The notes under the pieces are model-generated. The model saw only the letters and a program-made list of their open reading frames with translations, searched no databases and was not told the origin of the DNA. Below, one piece after another: positions 1 through 7,160 of a DNA stretch of 20,108 nucleotides. This DNA is from SAR202 cluster bacterium (lineage in GTDB: Bacteria; Chloroflexota; Dehalococcoidia; Lucifugimonadales; JASMAO01): NCBI GenBank assembly GCA_030754315.1, contig JASMAO010000160.1, forward strand, positions 1-20,108, written 5' to 3'. The position numbers and the translations under genes are program-made. How positions within the stretch are numbered: the first letter of the stretch is position 1; each line of letters opens with the position of its first letter.

Positions 1-217
1 TGCACAACTGGCGGGTCTGGTTCATGTCCGCTAGATCGGCTTTAAGAAAAATGCCTCCAATCTCCTTCGCTACTGTTTCACCACCCACGTCATTTACGTC
101 GTTGACTATGACATGAGCCCCGCTCGCTGAGAATGTGTGGGCCATGGCCTTACCGATACCGCTGCCCGCGCCGGTTATTAGAGCGACCTTTCCAAGTAGT
201 GGTTGAGGTGAGGACAT
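1..217 (-). CDS. Short-chain dehydrogenase/reductase (SDR), N-terminal part, cut by window edge
   Basis: Translating the minus strand from the ATG at 217 gives 72 residues beginning MSSPQPLLGKVALITGAGSG and running off the window. The TGAGSGIG stretch (about residues 15-22) is the classical SDR glycine-rich NAD(P)-binding motif TGxxxGIG. It follows a beta strand (KVALI) and precedes the helix GKAMAHTFSASGAHVIVND. The later ADL stretch (about residues 61-63) fits the family's adenine-binding aspartate. The Ser-Tyr-Lys catalytic part lies outside the window, so substrate and exact function cannot be named. A weak ribosome site (AAAGGA) lies about 10 nt before the ATG. It is transcribed divergently from the dipeptidase-like gene. 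Family assignment is firm; function is open. Confidence 0.85.
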   Translation of the reverse strand, partial: MSSPQPLLGKVALITGAGSGIGKAMAHTFSASGAHVIVNDVNDVGGETVAKEIGGIFLKADLADMNQTRQLC

Positions 218-290
218 TTTTTTCAGTTCCTTTGAGGATTGGAGATAGCTGTAATGTACCATTTCAGGCATTACCGTGGCTACGAACCCG

Positions 291-304
291 TATGCTATAC
301 TTTT
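291..304 (+). promoter_or_regulatory. Extended -10 promoter element of the dipeptidase-like gene
   Basis: TATGCTATACTTTT contains TG-C-TATACT at 293-301, an extended -10 box with five of six matches to TATAAT. No good -35 box is seen at the usual distance, which is tolerated for extended -10 promoters. Predicted transcription would begin near 308, about 35 nt before the chosen TTG start. The same 14 bases occur at the rplI promoter. Confidence 0.5.
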
Positions 305-326
305 GCCCCTCAGAAACCCATGGCGT

Positions 327-332
327 AAGGAG
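327..332 (+). promoter_or_regulatory. Ribosome binding site deciding the TTG start at 343
   Basis: AAGGAG lies 10 nt before an in-frame TTG at 343. An upstream in-frame ATG at 292 overlaps the -10 box and has no ribosome site, so the TTG is preferred. Confidence 0.55.
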
Positions 333-342
333 TTGTATCCGT

Positions 343-1344
343 TTGACTTCCCCAATTGAAGCAAGCACAGATTTCGAGACCAGCTTGGTGATTGATGGGT
401 TGAACGTCAGCAGGTGGAGCAGTCCAAATGTATACGCTAGTTTAAAGGCTGGCGGAGTTACAGCGATGAACGCCACCATCGTGATTTGGCAGGGTTTTCA
501 AGATACCCTCGATAGAATTGCTGCATGGGAGAGACGATTCGAAGATTATTCGGAGGTGCTAATAAAAGGGCGTGTCGCGGATGATGTTCTTCGCGCGAAA
601 AAAGACGGAAAGACAGCTGTTTTTTTGGGCTGGCAAAACGCCTCACCAATTGAAAACGATCTGAATAGATTACAACTCTTTTATGACCTAGGCATCAGGA
701 TAGTCCAAGTTACCTACAATGAACGCAATTTGTTAGGCAACGGGTGTTACGAACGTGTTGATGATGGGTTGAGCAACTTTGGCTTGGATGCGATTCGCAT
801 TATGAACGAACTGGGAATACTTATAGACCTGTCACACGTCGGTGATAAGACGACCCTGGATACAATAGATGCCTCAGATAAGCCGGTCGCGTTCACTCAC
901 TGCAATGCCCGTTCATTCGTTGATCATCCTAGGAACAAACCGGATGATGCCTTGATGGCGCTGGCAGAGCGTGGTGGAGTTGTAGGTGCCAACGCTTGGC
1001 CGTCGTTTCTGGTCAAAGGATATGAATCTTCGATCACCGATTACGTTGATGCTATCGATGATCTGGTTGAGCGCATTGGAATTGATCATGTTGGCATTGG
1101 GACCGACTTTTGCCAAGATCAACCCTACTCTTTTTTCCAATACCTGTTTGCTCAGCAGGGCATCAAAGTTCGGCCGATCCCACTGCCCATTCCTGATCCT
1201 CACTACCATCCCTTTGGATTCGAATCACCAGACAAATTCCCAGAACTTATCAACGAGCTCGCCCTCCGTGGTTACCTTAGTGAGGACATTTTCAAAATTC
1301 TTGGTGGTAATTTTCTGAGGCTATTCCGTGAAGTCATAGGGTAG
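343..1344 (+). CDS. Variant M19 (renal/membrane dipeptidase-like) amidohydrolase-fold protein
   Basis: The 333-residue product follows the M19 dipeptidase pattern through its length. It has VIDGLN near residues 16-21, LGWQN near 95-99, VTYNERN near 123-129, IDLSH (His165), FTHCNAR (His186), PRN (Arg197) and GIGTDF (Asp255). In characterised renal dipeptidase, zinc is held by the His and Asp of the DGHND motif, one Glu and two later His. Here the DGHND positions are Leu20 and Val22, the bridging Glu is replaced by Gln98, and the substrate-binding His is Tyr125, while His165, His186, Arg197 and Asp255 remain. I know of a sub-branch of this family with similar replacements, so this is probably a stable variant and not a dead gene. 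Whether it hydrolyses dipeptides is doubtful. No signal peptide is seen. The start is the TTG with AAGGAG upstream; reading back to 133 would overlap the divergent SDR gene. Confidence 0.85.
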   Translation: MTSPIEASTDFETSLVIDGLNVSRWSSPNVYASLKAGGVTAMNATIVIWQGFQDTLDRIAAWERRFEDYSEVLIKGRVADDVLRAKKDGKTAVFLGWQNASPIENDLNRLQLFYDLGIRIVQVTYNERNLLGNGCYERVDDGLSNFGLDAIRIMNELGILIDLSHVGDKTTLDTIDASDKPVAFTHCNARSFVDHPRNKPDDALMALAERGGVVGANAWPSFLVKGYESSITDYVDAIDDLVERIGIDHVGIGTDFCQDQPYSFFQYLFAQQGIKVRPIPLPIPDPHYHPFGFESPDKFPELINELALRGYLSEDIFKILGGNFLRLFREVIG

Positions 1345-1419
1345 ATGGTATGGTCAGACATACACGGCCAAGCTCTTAAGATTTAAGCAGGAATGTTTGG
1401 CATTGGTTCTAAAATGATG

Positions 1420-1438
1420 CAATCGGTGCGTCCGATTG
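1420..1438. terminator. Hairpin between convergent genes, possible bidirectional terminator
   Basis: CAATCGG, a five-base loop TGCGT, then CCGATTG make a perfect 7-bp stem, about 75 nt past the dipeptidase-like gene and in the gap before the end of the convergent MFS gene. There is no long T run on either side (GTTTACC on plus, CATCATTTTAG on minus), so termination is only plausible. The rest of 1345-1596 shows no gene. Confidence 0.3.
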
Positions 1439-1596
1439 GTTTACCATGACTGTCACTTGTTCCATTTTTCCTAAGGCCTAATGATACTGGACGTCATTGC
1501 GTAGTTAATTTGATGAAAGACCGGGCTGATCATTATGCTTGAGGGCGTCGTATCATCCCTGCGATGGAAGACAAATTTCAAACTAGTCATAGCTAA

Positions 1597-2919
1597 TTAG
1601 TCTGGACCAGCAGGGCTGGGTTCCAGTTCCCAGTCTGGGATTAGTAAGTCATTAGTAGGCTCCAAAAGTATGATTGAGACCATTCCGGCAAGGCTGGCGA
1701 AAATGGAGATTAACAGGGCAAGGTTATATCCTCCCGTGACGTCAAAAATCACCCCGCCAATCCATCCTCCAAGCGCCATACCAAGGCCGGCACCCAGCAT
1801 CTGAAAGCCGTATGGCGAGCCTTGAGGGGCGTGACCAAAGTACCTGCTGTTCAGTATAGGAAAACCCCCTGTCTCGCCACCATACCCAATGCCAAACACA
1901 AAGGCGAACAGGTAGAATGTCCACTGTTCGTGGGTCCAGAAAAGCATGATTACAGGGATGCCCTGTAAGAAAAAGAAGATAGCCATTACCGTACGCACGC
2001 CTACCTTTTCAGAAAGGACTGGCACGATGAGTCGGGATGGTACGCTTACAGCGGCCATTACGGTGAGGATTGAGGCCGACGTGATTAGTGAGATTCCCTC
2101 TTGGACAGCTATAGGTATAAGGTACACCAATATTACCGAGTGGCCGACGCATCCTAGGAAGTGGATCGAGCTCATGTTGTAGTATGCTGCGGTTTTCTTC
2201 ATGTACCTTGCAAAGATCTTAGCCCTATCATTGTCAATAGCCGGTTCCTCTTTGATTGACTCACCAGGGAGGGACCCATATCTATCAAGATTTAAGTCAG
2301 ACGGACTGTCTTTGTAGAGATAAATAAGGATCGTCATTATCACTGCCGATCCTGAGGCTGTAACCCAGAACGCATTTTGCCAATCAAGATGAACTATCAG
2401 ATATCCCATGAGAGGTGCCATAATAGCCGGTCCTAGACCCCACGCTGCCATCAAGATGCCCATCGCCCATCCCAAGTGACGTTGGTACCAGCGCATGACG
2501 CCCGGGACTAGCGGGACTAGGAATATTGCCTGTGCTATTCCTAAAATAACGCCGAAAGCCAGATAGAATTGCCAAAGTTGATTTATTAAGCCCGTGATCA
2601 CCATTCCCAAAACAAATATCGCGCCCCCAATTGCCACTGCCTTCCGGGCTCCGTATCGGTCACCGATCCACCCAGCCATGGGAGAGGCTATGGCCGTGAT
2701 TACGCTATTGATTCCGTAGGCTAGGGTGATGGATCCTTGGTCCCATCCAAAAGTCTGACTCAATGGGTCTATAAATATCCCAAAAGCCATACGGATAGAC
2801 GCCCCAACCATTTGCAGGGCGGCAGCAATCGTGACGATGACCCAGGCATAGTGCCAGTAAAAAGTTGGCGTATATTTAGATTGGCGGTTTGACGGGAGGA
2901 TGTTGTTCGAGTTAGTCAA
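1597..2919 (-). CDS. Major facilitator superfamily (MFS_1) transporter
   Basis: The 440-residue product is highly hydrophobic, with about 12 membrane segments. The first is near residues 22-42 (WHYAWVIVTIAAALQMVG). Between segments 2 and 3 lies GWIGDRYGARK (83-93), the MFS loop signature GxxxDRxGxR. A central hydrophilic stretch near 205-235 (SPSDLNLDRYGS to DNDRAKIFARY) separates two six-helix halves. Overall style recalls monocarboxylate or oxalate/formate type MFS carriers, but the substrate cannot be read. The start is a TTG at 2919, since no ATG or GTG lies between it and the first membrane segment; the ribosome site is weak (GAG 8 nt upstream). A possible small membrane protein gene ends 17 nt upstream on the same strand. 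The neighbouring catabolic genes suggest uptake of a small organic acid or amine (inference). Confidence 0.9.
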   Translation of the reverse strand: MTNSNNILPSNRQSKYTPTFYWHYAWVIVTIAAALQMVGASIRMAFGIFIDPLSQTFGWDQGSITLAYGINSVITAIASPMAGWIGDRYGARKAVAIGGAIFVLGMVITGLINQLWQFYLAFGVILGIAQAIFLVPLVPGVMRWYQRHLGWAMGILMAAWGLGPAIMAPLMGYLIVHLDWQNAFWVTASGSAVIMTILIYLYKDSPSDLNLDRYGSLPGESIKEEPAIDNDRAKIFARYMKKTAAYYNMSSIHFLGCVGHSVILVYLIPIAVQEGISLITSASILTVMAAVSVPSRLIVPVLSEKVGVRTVMAIFFFLQGIPVIMLFWTHEQWTFYLFAFVFGIGYGGETGGFPILNSRYFGHAPQGSPYGFQMLGAGLGMALGGWIGGVIFDVTGGYNLALLISIFASLAGMVSIILLEPTNDLLIPDWELEPSPAGPD

Positions 2920-2936
2920 TCCGGGTACTCGTTATC

Positions 2937-3239
2937 CTAGTGAAGGGGGCAAACGAACAGAGCGATACGTTCCCATGTATATTTCTCGATGTCGGAATTG
3001 TAGGCTGTTTCCCTCGTCGGTTGCGTTGCTCCTACAAGGGTAGTGTTCTTGTACACGTTTGCACGTGCCTCACTACTGGACAAGGCTGCCCAGCCACTCA
3101 GATATATGACAACGGCCACGGTGACCCCTGTAACTAATGCAAATTGGATTGGTATACCCAGCACACGTGTACGTCTTAAATAATCGGCCATCAATTGCCT
3201 GTAATGGACATGACCGGCAGAGCTTGTTTCATATGTCAT
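2937..3239 (-). CDS. Possible small single-pass membrane protein
   Basis: A 100-residue reading frame begins with ATG at 3239 (AAGGG one base upstream) or, alternatively, ATG at 3191 giving 84 residues (MADYLRRTRVLG). It has one clear hydrophobic segment, about residues 30-50 of the longer form (IQFALVTGVTVAVVIYLSGW), preceded by a positively charged YLRRTR stretch. This predicts a single pass with the N-terminus inside. The remainder is polar. I do not recognise the family. Its placement 17 nt ahead of the MFS gene on the same strand is what makes it credible; an accessory role for the transporter is speculation. It could also be chance reading frame in an intergenic region. Confidence 0.4.
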   Translation of the reverse strand: MTYETSSAGHVHYRQLMADYLRRTRVLGIPIQFALVTGVTVAVVIYLSGWAALSSSEARANVYKNTTLVGATQPTRETAYNSDIEKYTWERIALFVCPLH

Positions 3240-3592
3240 ACCCTTCGTATATTGTGATTAGTATATGTGTATCGACAATGTGCCCCGTTATATAGAATTA
3301 TTTGTGGCATATCTTGTTGAGGGGATGTTATTGCACAACCTGTCCACGGTGAGCATTGGCGCAGATCCGGATTGGGATATTTGGAGACAAATCTGTAAGA
3401 ATAAATCTCAACAAAATGTCAACTGAAAATCGTTACTAACCTGAACTTAATATATGCGGGTAATAGTGTTAATCTCCATATTAACTCTGAGTGTTTTTGA
3501 CATGACCGTGTGGCGTCAAAGAGGTCCGCGATAGTTGTAATCCATTGCAACTACTTTCCACAAACAAACCTAGATTTGAACGTGCCGGAGAG
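3240..3592. other. AT-rich intergenic region, 353 nt
   Basis: No gene is seen on either strand. The region separates the end of the aminotransferase gene from the small membrane protein and MFS genes, both read leftward, so it should hold their promoter. Several -10-like boxes occur (for example TATACT and TATATA on the minus strand near 3260-3300) but none has a convincing -35 partner at 16-18 nt. A dyad GTTAAT-N6-ATTAAC lies at 3468-3485. Confidence 0.5.
3468..3485. promoter_or_regulatory. Operator-like dyad GTTAAT-N6-ATTAAC
   Basis: Two perfect 6-base arms with a 6-base spacer, of the size often bound by dimeric helix-turn-helix regulators. It sits about 230 nt upstream of the small membrane protein start. 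AT-rich dyads of this size arise by chance, so confidence is low. Confidence 0.2.
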
Positions 3593-4921
3593 CTACCGAA
3601 CGATTCGTTGTATGGATTCCCGTTGTTCATGGGCCTCTAAGAGATCGTCTAAATTGCCTTCTAGACCGTTTCGTACTACTTTCAGAGATTCACGTGCTGC
3701 CTCGGCAGTGGCGCGTATATCTTCGTCTGTATGGGCCAGGGTTGCCATGAAGCGGCCAGTGGTATGGATGCCACGCTTAGCCATTTCTTGTATGAATAGT
3801 GTATTCACTTTGGGTCTAAGCGATTCATCGGGAAGATCGATGTGCAGACCTGGGTTGTTGAAAAGACCAGTGACATCTGCTGATATGCCTACGTCGTTGA
3901 TGGCCTCTTTGATAGCAGCGCGGATATTTTCTCCTTTTTCCTTGAAACTCTCTGGTGAGTTTCGGCGCTTCAATTCCCGGATTGTTGTGATGGATGCGGT
4001 TAGCCCAACATTATCCGACCAGTATGAGCTGGAAATAAACATGTCCTCTGCGGATTTCATAAACTCCCGTTTACCTACCACAGCCCCCATCGGATAGCCA
4101 TTGGAGATGCATTTGGCCACGACGGTCATATCAGGAGTTATACCGTAGTATTCCTGTGCACCACCTATTGCTATGCGCCAGCCGCAGGACACCTCATCGA
4201 AAATCAAAATGGCGTTGTTTTTATGGCAAAGAGCCTTGACAGATTCGAGGTATCCTTCGGGTGGGTCGGTCGACCGTACCGGCTCCATCATCACCGCCGC
4301 AACCTTACCTTTGTGTTCGTCAAAAAGATCTTGTAGTTTGTCTATATCAAATTCGCCAAAAGGGATTGCAGTTCCAGCCAGTACTTTGGGTACGCCCATA
4401 CCTCCAACGCCTGTTACAAGGTCTGGAAAGTCCAAGTAGTTGGCAGATTGGTACCAATCGTGCCATCCGTGGTAGCCAGAGAACAGTATGATGTCTTTGC
4501 CTGTGGCCCCCCTAGCAATTCGCGCCGCGATCGCACAGGCGTCACCGCCTCCCTTACCATACTTGACCATTTCGGCGCTTGGGATCGTGTCGATCAGTTC
4601 TTCGGCCAGTTCTACTTCCTTCGGGCTGTTGACCGTATAGATGCTGCCGCGGTCAATTTGTTCCTTGACAGCGTCATCTACTATGTCGTCGTGATGTCCG
4701 AGGATGATGGCACTGACAGCGTTGACCCAGTCGATGAATTCGTTCCCATCGACGTCGACGAACCTGGAACCTTTGGCGTGGTCAGCGTAAATAGGGCTGA
4801 CACCTTCGGCAAATCCGCTAGCGAGTCGGCTTCGGAGTTGGGTGTAACCGGGTATGACCTCCCCGGCTCGTTCGTAAATACCGATGGATTTTTTAACGCC
4901 TTTATATTGGTAGTTTCTCAC
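3593..4921 (-). CDS. Class III PLP aminotransferase, glutamate-1-semialdehyde aminomutase-like
   Basis: The 442-residue product matches fold-type I, class III aminotransferases. It has ADHAKGSRFVDVDGNEFIDW near 46-65, GKGGGDACAIAARIAR at 122-137, GYHGWHDW at 149-156, LIFDEV with the PLP-nitrogen aspartate Asp242, and KCISNGYPMGA with the PLP lysine Lys270. Overall it resembles glutamate-1-semialdehyde 2,1-aminomutase, but the usual SGTEA loop is GGGDA here and no other tetrapyrrole gene is nearby. I therefore read it as a GSA-like aminotransferase of unknown substrate, not as HemL. The chosen start is the GTG at 4921, preceded by AAGGAG with a 7-nt gap; a TTG at 4957 would add 12 residues but lies upstream of that ribosome site. 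It follows the dehydrogenase gene by 123 nt on the same strand, with a perfect palindrome in the gap. Confidence 0.88.
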   Translation of the reverse strand: MRNYQYKGVKKSIGIYERAGEVIPGYTQLRSRLASGFAEGVSPIYADHAKGSRFVDVDGNEFIDWVNAVSAIILGHHDDIVDDAVKEQIDRGSIYTVNSPKEVELAEELIDTIPSAEMVKYGKGGGDACAIAARIARGATGKDIILFSGYHGWHDWYQSANYLDFPDLVTGVGGMGVPKVLAGTAIPFGEFDIDKLQDLFDEHKGKVAAVMMEPVRSTDPPEGYLESVKALCHKNNAILIFDEVSCGWRIAIGGAQEYYGITPDMTVVAKCISNGYPMGAVVGKREFMKSAEDMFISSSYWSDNVGLTASITTIRELKRRNSPESFKEKGENIRAAIKEAINDVGISADVTGLFNNPGLHIDLPDESLRPKVNTLFIQEMAKRGIHTTGRFMATLAHTDEDIRATAEAARESLKVVRNGLEGNLDDLLEAHEQRESIQRIVR

Positions 4922-4928
4922 GCTGGAT

Positions 4929-4934
4929 CTCCTT
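4929..4934 (-). promoter_or_regulatory. Ribosome binding site deciding the GTG start at 4921
   Basis: On the minus strand AAGGAG precedes GTG AGA AAC by 7 nt, ideal spacing. It would fall inside the coding region if the upstream TTG at 4957 were used. Confidence 0.65.
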
Positions 4935-4964
4935 GTATTGTTATCTAAGTGCGTCAATTAAGTA

Positions 4965-4980
4965 GTGCCCATATGGGCAC
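4965..4980. promoter_or_regulatory. Perfect 16-bp palindrome upstream of the aminotransferase gene
   Basis: GTGCCCATATGGGCAC reads the same on both strands. It lies 43-59 nt before the GTG start of the aminotransferase gene and after the dehydrogenase gene. No T run follows it on either strand, so a regulator-binding operator is more likely than a terminator. The regulator is unknown. Confidence 0.4.
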
Positions 4981-5044
4981 CGGTATGTAAACTGGATTTG
5001 TGGACTATAGTGTGATCTAAAGGTCTTAGTGGTGGGGCTATTTT

Positions 5045-6079
5045 CTAGGCGTCACGCCAATCAAATATGACACCCAGCATTGTTTTTTGACGGCTAACCG
5101 CCATCTCGTAGGCTTTATTAATTTCTGAGTAATGGAGGCGGTGTGTGACCAGATTTTTTGGCTCCAATTTTCCATCGGCCATCAATGAAATGATGTGATC
5201 ACAGGAGTTGTTCCAGGAGAATCGTTCCGGCTCGTCACGGTTACTAGGGAACAAGTATCCGGTAGGTTCACTATTAACCGCTATCAGTGAGATTCCCTTG
5301 TTGTAGAACCAGTCTAGAACGAGTGGGTTGAAGTCCAACGGTTTCTCGCCTCGACCAAGAAGGCTAACAATAGAGACTCTTCCACCATCACGCACGATCT
5401 GCACTGAAGTACGGTACGCGGGCCAAGGGTTGGCTGTGAGAATAACTAGGTCTATACCGACCCCGTTTGTAAAATCGTCTAGTTTTTTGTGCAGATCTGG
5501 GTCGTTGGAAAGATAGGCCGCATGTGCTCCCATCTTCATCGCCATTTCCATTCGTATGGGGCTGTTCGTTAGGCCTACGACGCGGGCACCAAATAATGAG
5601 CCAAGCGCCACTGCGCCTAATCCCAGAACTCCCAGACCAACCACCGCGACATGTTCGCCAGGTTCGAATTGGGCTTTTCTGTAACAGAATCCGCTAAGCG
5701 TGTAGAGATGGGACCAGACAGCATCCTCAGAATTTACACCCTCAGGCACCTTCACAATGTGTTGGCGTTCGTCAAATATGTGTGCGGAGGAATGGGGGTG
5801 TCTATCAGCAACTCGGTCCCCCACCTTAAACCGTGTGACTGCACTGCCAACACCTTGAATTGTACCGACACTACTATCTCCTACCGGTCTTGGGTAGTCC
5901 GTTTCATTTAGCCCGTATCCTGCTCCTTCGTAGTTACCACGATCAGTTCCGATCTTCAGTGCTGAAATCTCTGTTTTTACCCATATTTCGTGGGGTGCAA
6001 GATTGTCAGTATCTATATCGATGTCTTCAATGTGGAGATCCCTTGGACCTCGTAGGATAGCTTGTTTTGCCCGTGTCAT
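5045..6079 (-). CDS. Medium-chain dehydrogenase/reductase (alcohol dehydrogenase-like), zinc ligands absent
   Basis: The 344-residue product has the MDR layout: an N-terminal GroES-like domain (about 1-135, with DRFKVGD-type turn FKVGDRV) and a Rossmann domain opening VAVVGLGVLGLG (NAD(P) motif GLGVLG near 148-153). The C-terminal segment KAYEMAVSRQKTMLGVIFDW is typical of the family. In zinc enzymes a Cys precedes GTD and a GHE motif follows; here the positions read LKIGTD (Lys42) and GDSSVG. The catalytic zinc site is therefore lost and the structural-zinc Cys cluster is absent, pointing to a zinc-independent reductase. Substrate is unknown. The ATG at 6079 is chosen over 6097 because AGGG lies 6 nt upstream and the predicted transcription start is near 6107. 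It is divergent from the GNAT gene. Confidence 0.88.
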   Translation of the reverse strand: MTRAKQAILRGPRDLHIEDIDIDTDNLAPHEIWVKTEISALKIGTDRGNYEGAGYGLNETDYPRPVGDSSVGTIQGVGSAVTRFKVGDRVADRHPHSSAHIFDERQHIVKVPEGVNSEDAVWSHLYTLSGFCYRKAQFEPGEHVAVVGLGVLGLGAVALGSLFGARVVGLTNSPIRMEMAMKMGAHAAYLSNDPDLHKKLDDFTNGVGIDLVILTANPWPAYRTSVQIVRDGGRVSIVSLLGRGEKPLDFNPLVLDWFYNKGISLIAVNSEPTGYLFPSNRDEPERFSWNNSCDHIISLMADGKLEPKNLVTHRLHYSEINKAYEMAVSRQKTMLGVIFDWRDA

Positions 6080-6113
6080 ACTAAACCCTGAATGCATCTC
6101 GATTTCTAGGCAC

Positions 6114-6142
6114 AGTTTAGCTTACACTGAGCACAGTCACAA
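6114..6142 (-). promoter_or_regulatory. Sigma-70 type promoter of the MDR gene
   Basis: Reading the minus strand, TTGTGA (6142-6137), a 17-nt spacer and TAAACT (6119-6114) give four of six matches in each box at optimal spacing. Transcription would begin near 6107, about 28 nt before the ATG at 6079. Confidence 0.4.
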
Positions 6143-6201
6143 GGAGGTTACCGCAGTATCGGGAATGATAATCATAGCTAGTCAAAGAGATTGTCCTGTT
6201 T

Positions 6202-6852
6202 ATGACCAACAACATCGAAAAATTGGGTCGGAGTGTCATTGCTGAGGTTGCAGAGGTGATGCGTCATGCTTTTTTGACTAATCCTGTATTAGTTTCTGCA
6301 TTTGGGGGCCGGACTGAGTCGCATCGTAGGCGACAGGAAACTATGTATAGGGTCATCTTCGACCATTTTTCTGGACAACTCTTCGGAGTGCGAAGAGGTG
6401 GGTCAATTGTAGGCGTTTTGGGTATGACGTTTTGGCCTGACTGTGAGCAAGATTCATTTAAAAGTTGGACAGTGTTGCCTAGGTTGCTGCTTGTTCTGAG
6501 AGGGTTGACTCCGAGAATCATCGACTGGCATTCAACTTGGGCAGTGCATCATCCTAAAAGACCCCATTGGCATCTTGGACCAGTAGCCGTGTTGCCCACA
6601 GCTCAACGGCAGGGGTTGGGGAGCCAGATGGTCCAGCAGTTTTGTGATCACGTCGATCGAAACCAGGCACCCGGCTATTTGGAGACAGATAAATTAGACA
6701 ATGTGACGTTGTACGAGCGATTTGGTTTCAGGGTGAACAAAAAAGCGGATGTTCTAGGCGTGCCTAATTGGTTCATGTGGCGGGAGCCGGAGGGTTTTGA
6801 GAGTTCTTCCGAACGGGAATGTAAGCAAGGGTATTACAAAGAGATGTACTGA
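6202..6852 (+). CDS. GNAT family N-acetyltransferase
   Basis: The 216-residue product carries a GNAT acetyl-CoA binding core at about 123-177. HLGPVAVLPTAQRQGLG includes the motif A loop Q/RxxGxG/A (QRQGLG, 135-140), followed by a helix GSQMVQQFCDHV, then YLETDKLDNVTLYERFGF, the typical motif B strand and helix (xLYERFGF). The N-terminal part resembles GNAT proteins with a long first domain. It should transfer acetyl from acetyl-CoA to an amine; the acceptor cannot be predicted. The upstream frame is closed by TAG at 6175, so ATG 6202 is the only start, with a weak AAAGAG site about 13 nt upstream. It is alone on its strand, 317 nt before the acetyl-CoA synthetase gene. Confidence 0.85.
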   Translation: MTNNIEKLGRSVIAEVAEVMRHAFLTNPVLVSAFGGRTESHRRRQETMYRVIFDHFSGQLFGVRRGGSIVGVLGMTFWPDCEQDSFKSWTVLPRLLLVLRGLTPRIIDWHSTWAVHHPKRPHWHLGPVAVLPTAQRQGLGSQMVQQFCDHVDRNQAPGYLETDKLDNVTLYERFGFRVNKKADVLGVPNWFMWREPEGFESSSERECKQGYYKEMY

Positions 6853-7038
6853 GGTGGGTGGATGAATTTTCCCGTTTGAGTTGCAAAATGATTCTTAGAT
6901 ACGGAGGTTGTGGAACGATGTAAGTCGCAATCGTCAGAAGAAGGTAAGGCCAGAAATTGAAAATGTCCCTCTTATCCCCCAGCATTGAGTACCGTTGAAG
7001 GAAACTGACGTGGGATTGGCTCACCAATCTCGGGTCGC

Positions 7039-7067
7039 TTGAAACGGGGTTTTTGGACTGATATGCT
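7039..7067 (+). promoter_or_regulatory. Sigma-70 type promoter of the acs-fabF operon
   Basis: TTGAAA at 7039-7044, a spacer of exactly 17 nt, and TATGCT at 7062-7067. Transcription would begin near 7074. Confidence 0.55.
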
Positions 7068-7153
7068 TTCGGGGCTCTTTGCTGGATGGGCTCGGTGAAC
7101 ATCGGGAGCAGATCAATGCCAACAAGGCACTTTAAGGCAAGGCCTCGATTACC

Positions 7154-7160
7154 AAGGAGG
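7154..7160 (+). promoter_or_regulatory. Strong ribosome binding site deciding the acs start
   Basis: AAGGAGG lies 9 nt before ATG at 7170. This places the start there and not at the in-frame ATG at 7086. Confidence 0.8.

Noticed and set aside
133..342. N-terminal extension of the dipeptidase-like protein from ATG 133 or ATG 292
   Set aside because: It overlaps the divergent SDR gene and the -10 box, has no ribosome site, and the translated stretch has no family similarity.
4448..4948. 166-residue plus-strand open frame opposite the aminotransferase gene
   Set aside because: It mirrors a well supported gene and has no ribosome site or recognisable motif.
4922..4957. TTG start at 4957 for the aminotransferase
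   Set aside because: AAGGAG lies downstream of it, at ideal spacing from the GTG at 4921.
6141..6167. Strong AAGGAGG on the plus strand, perhaps starting a small peptide at ATG 6165
   Set aside because: No start codon lies 5-12 nt away, the ATG is too far, and the frame is short. The bases also form part of the minus-strand -35 box.
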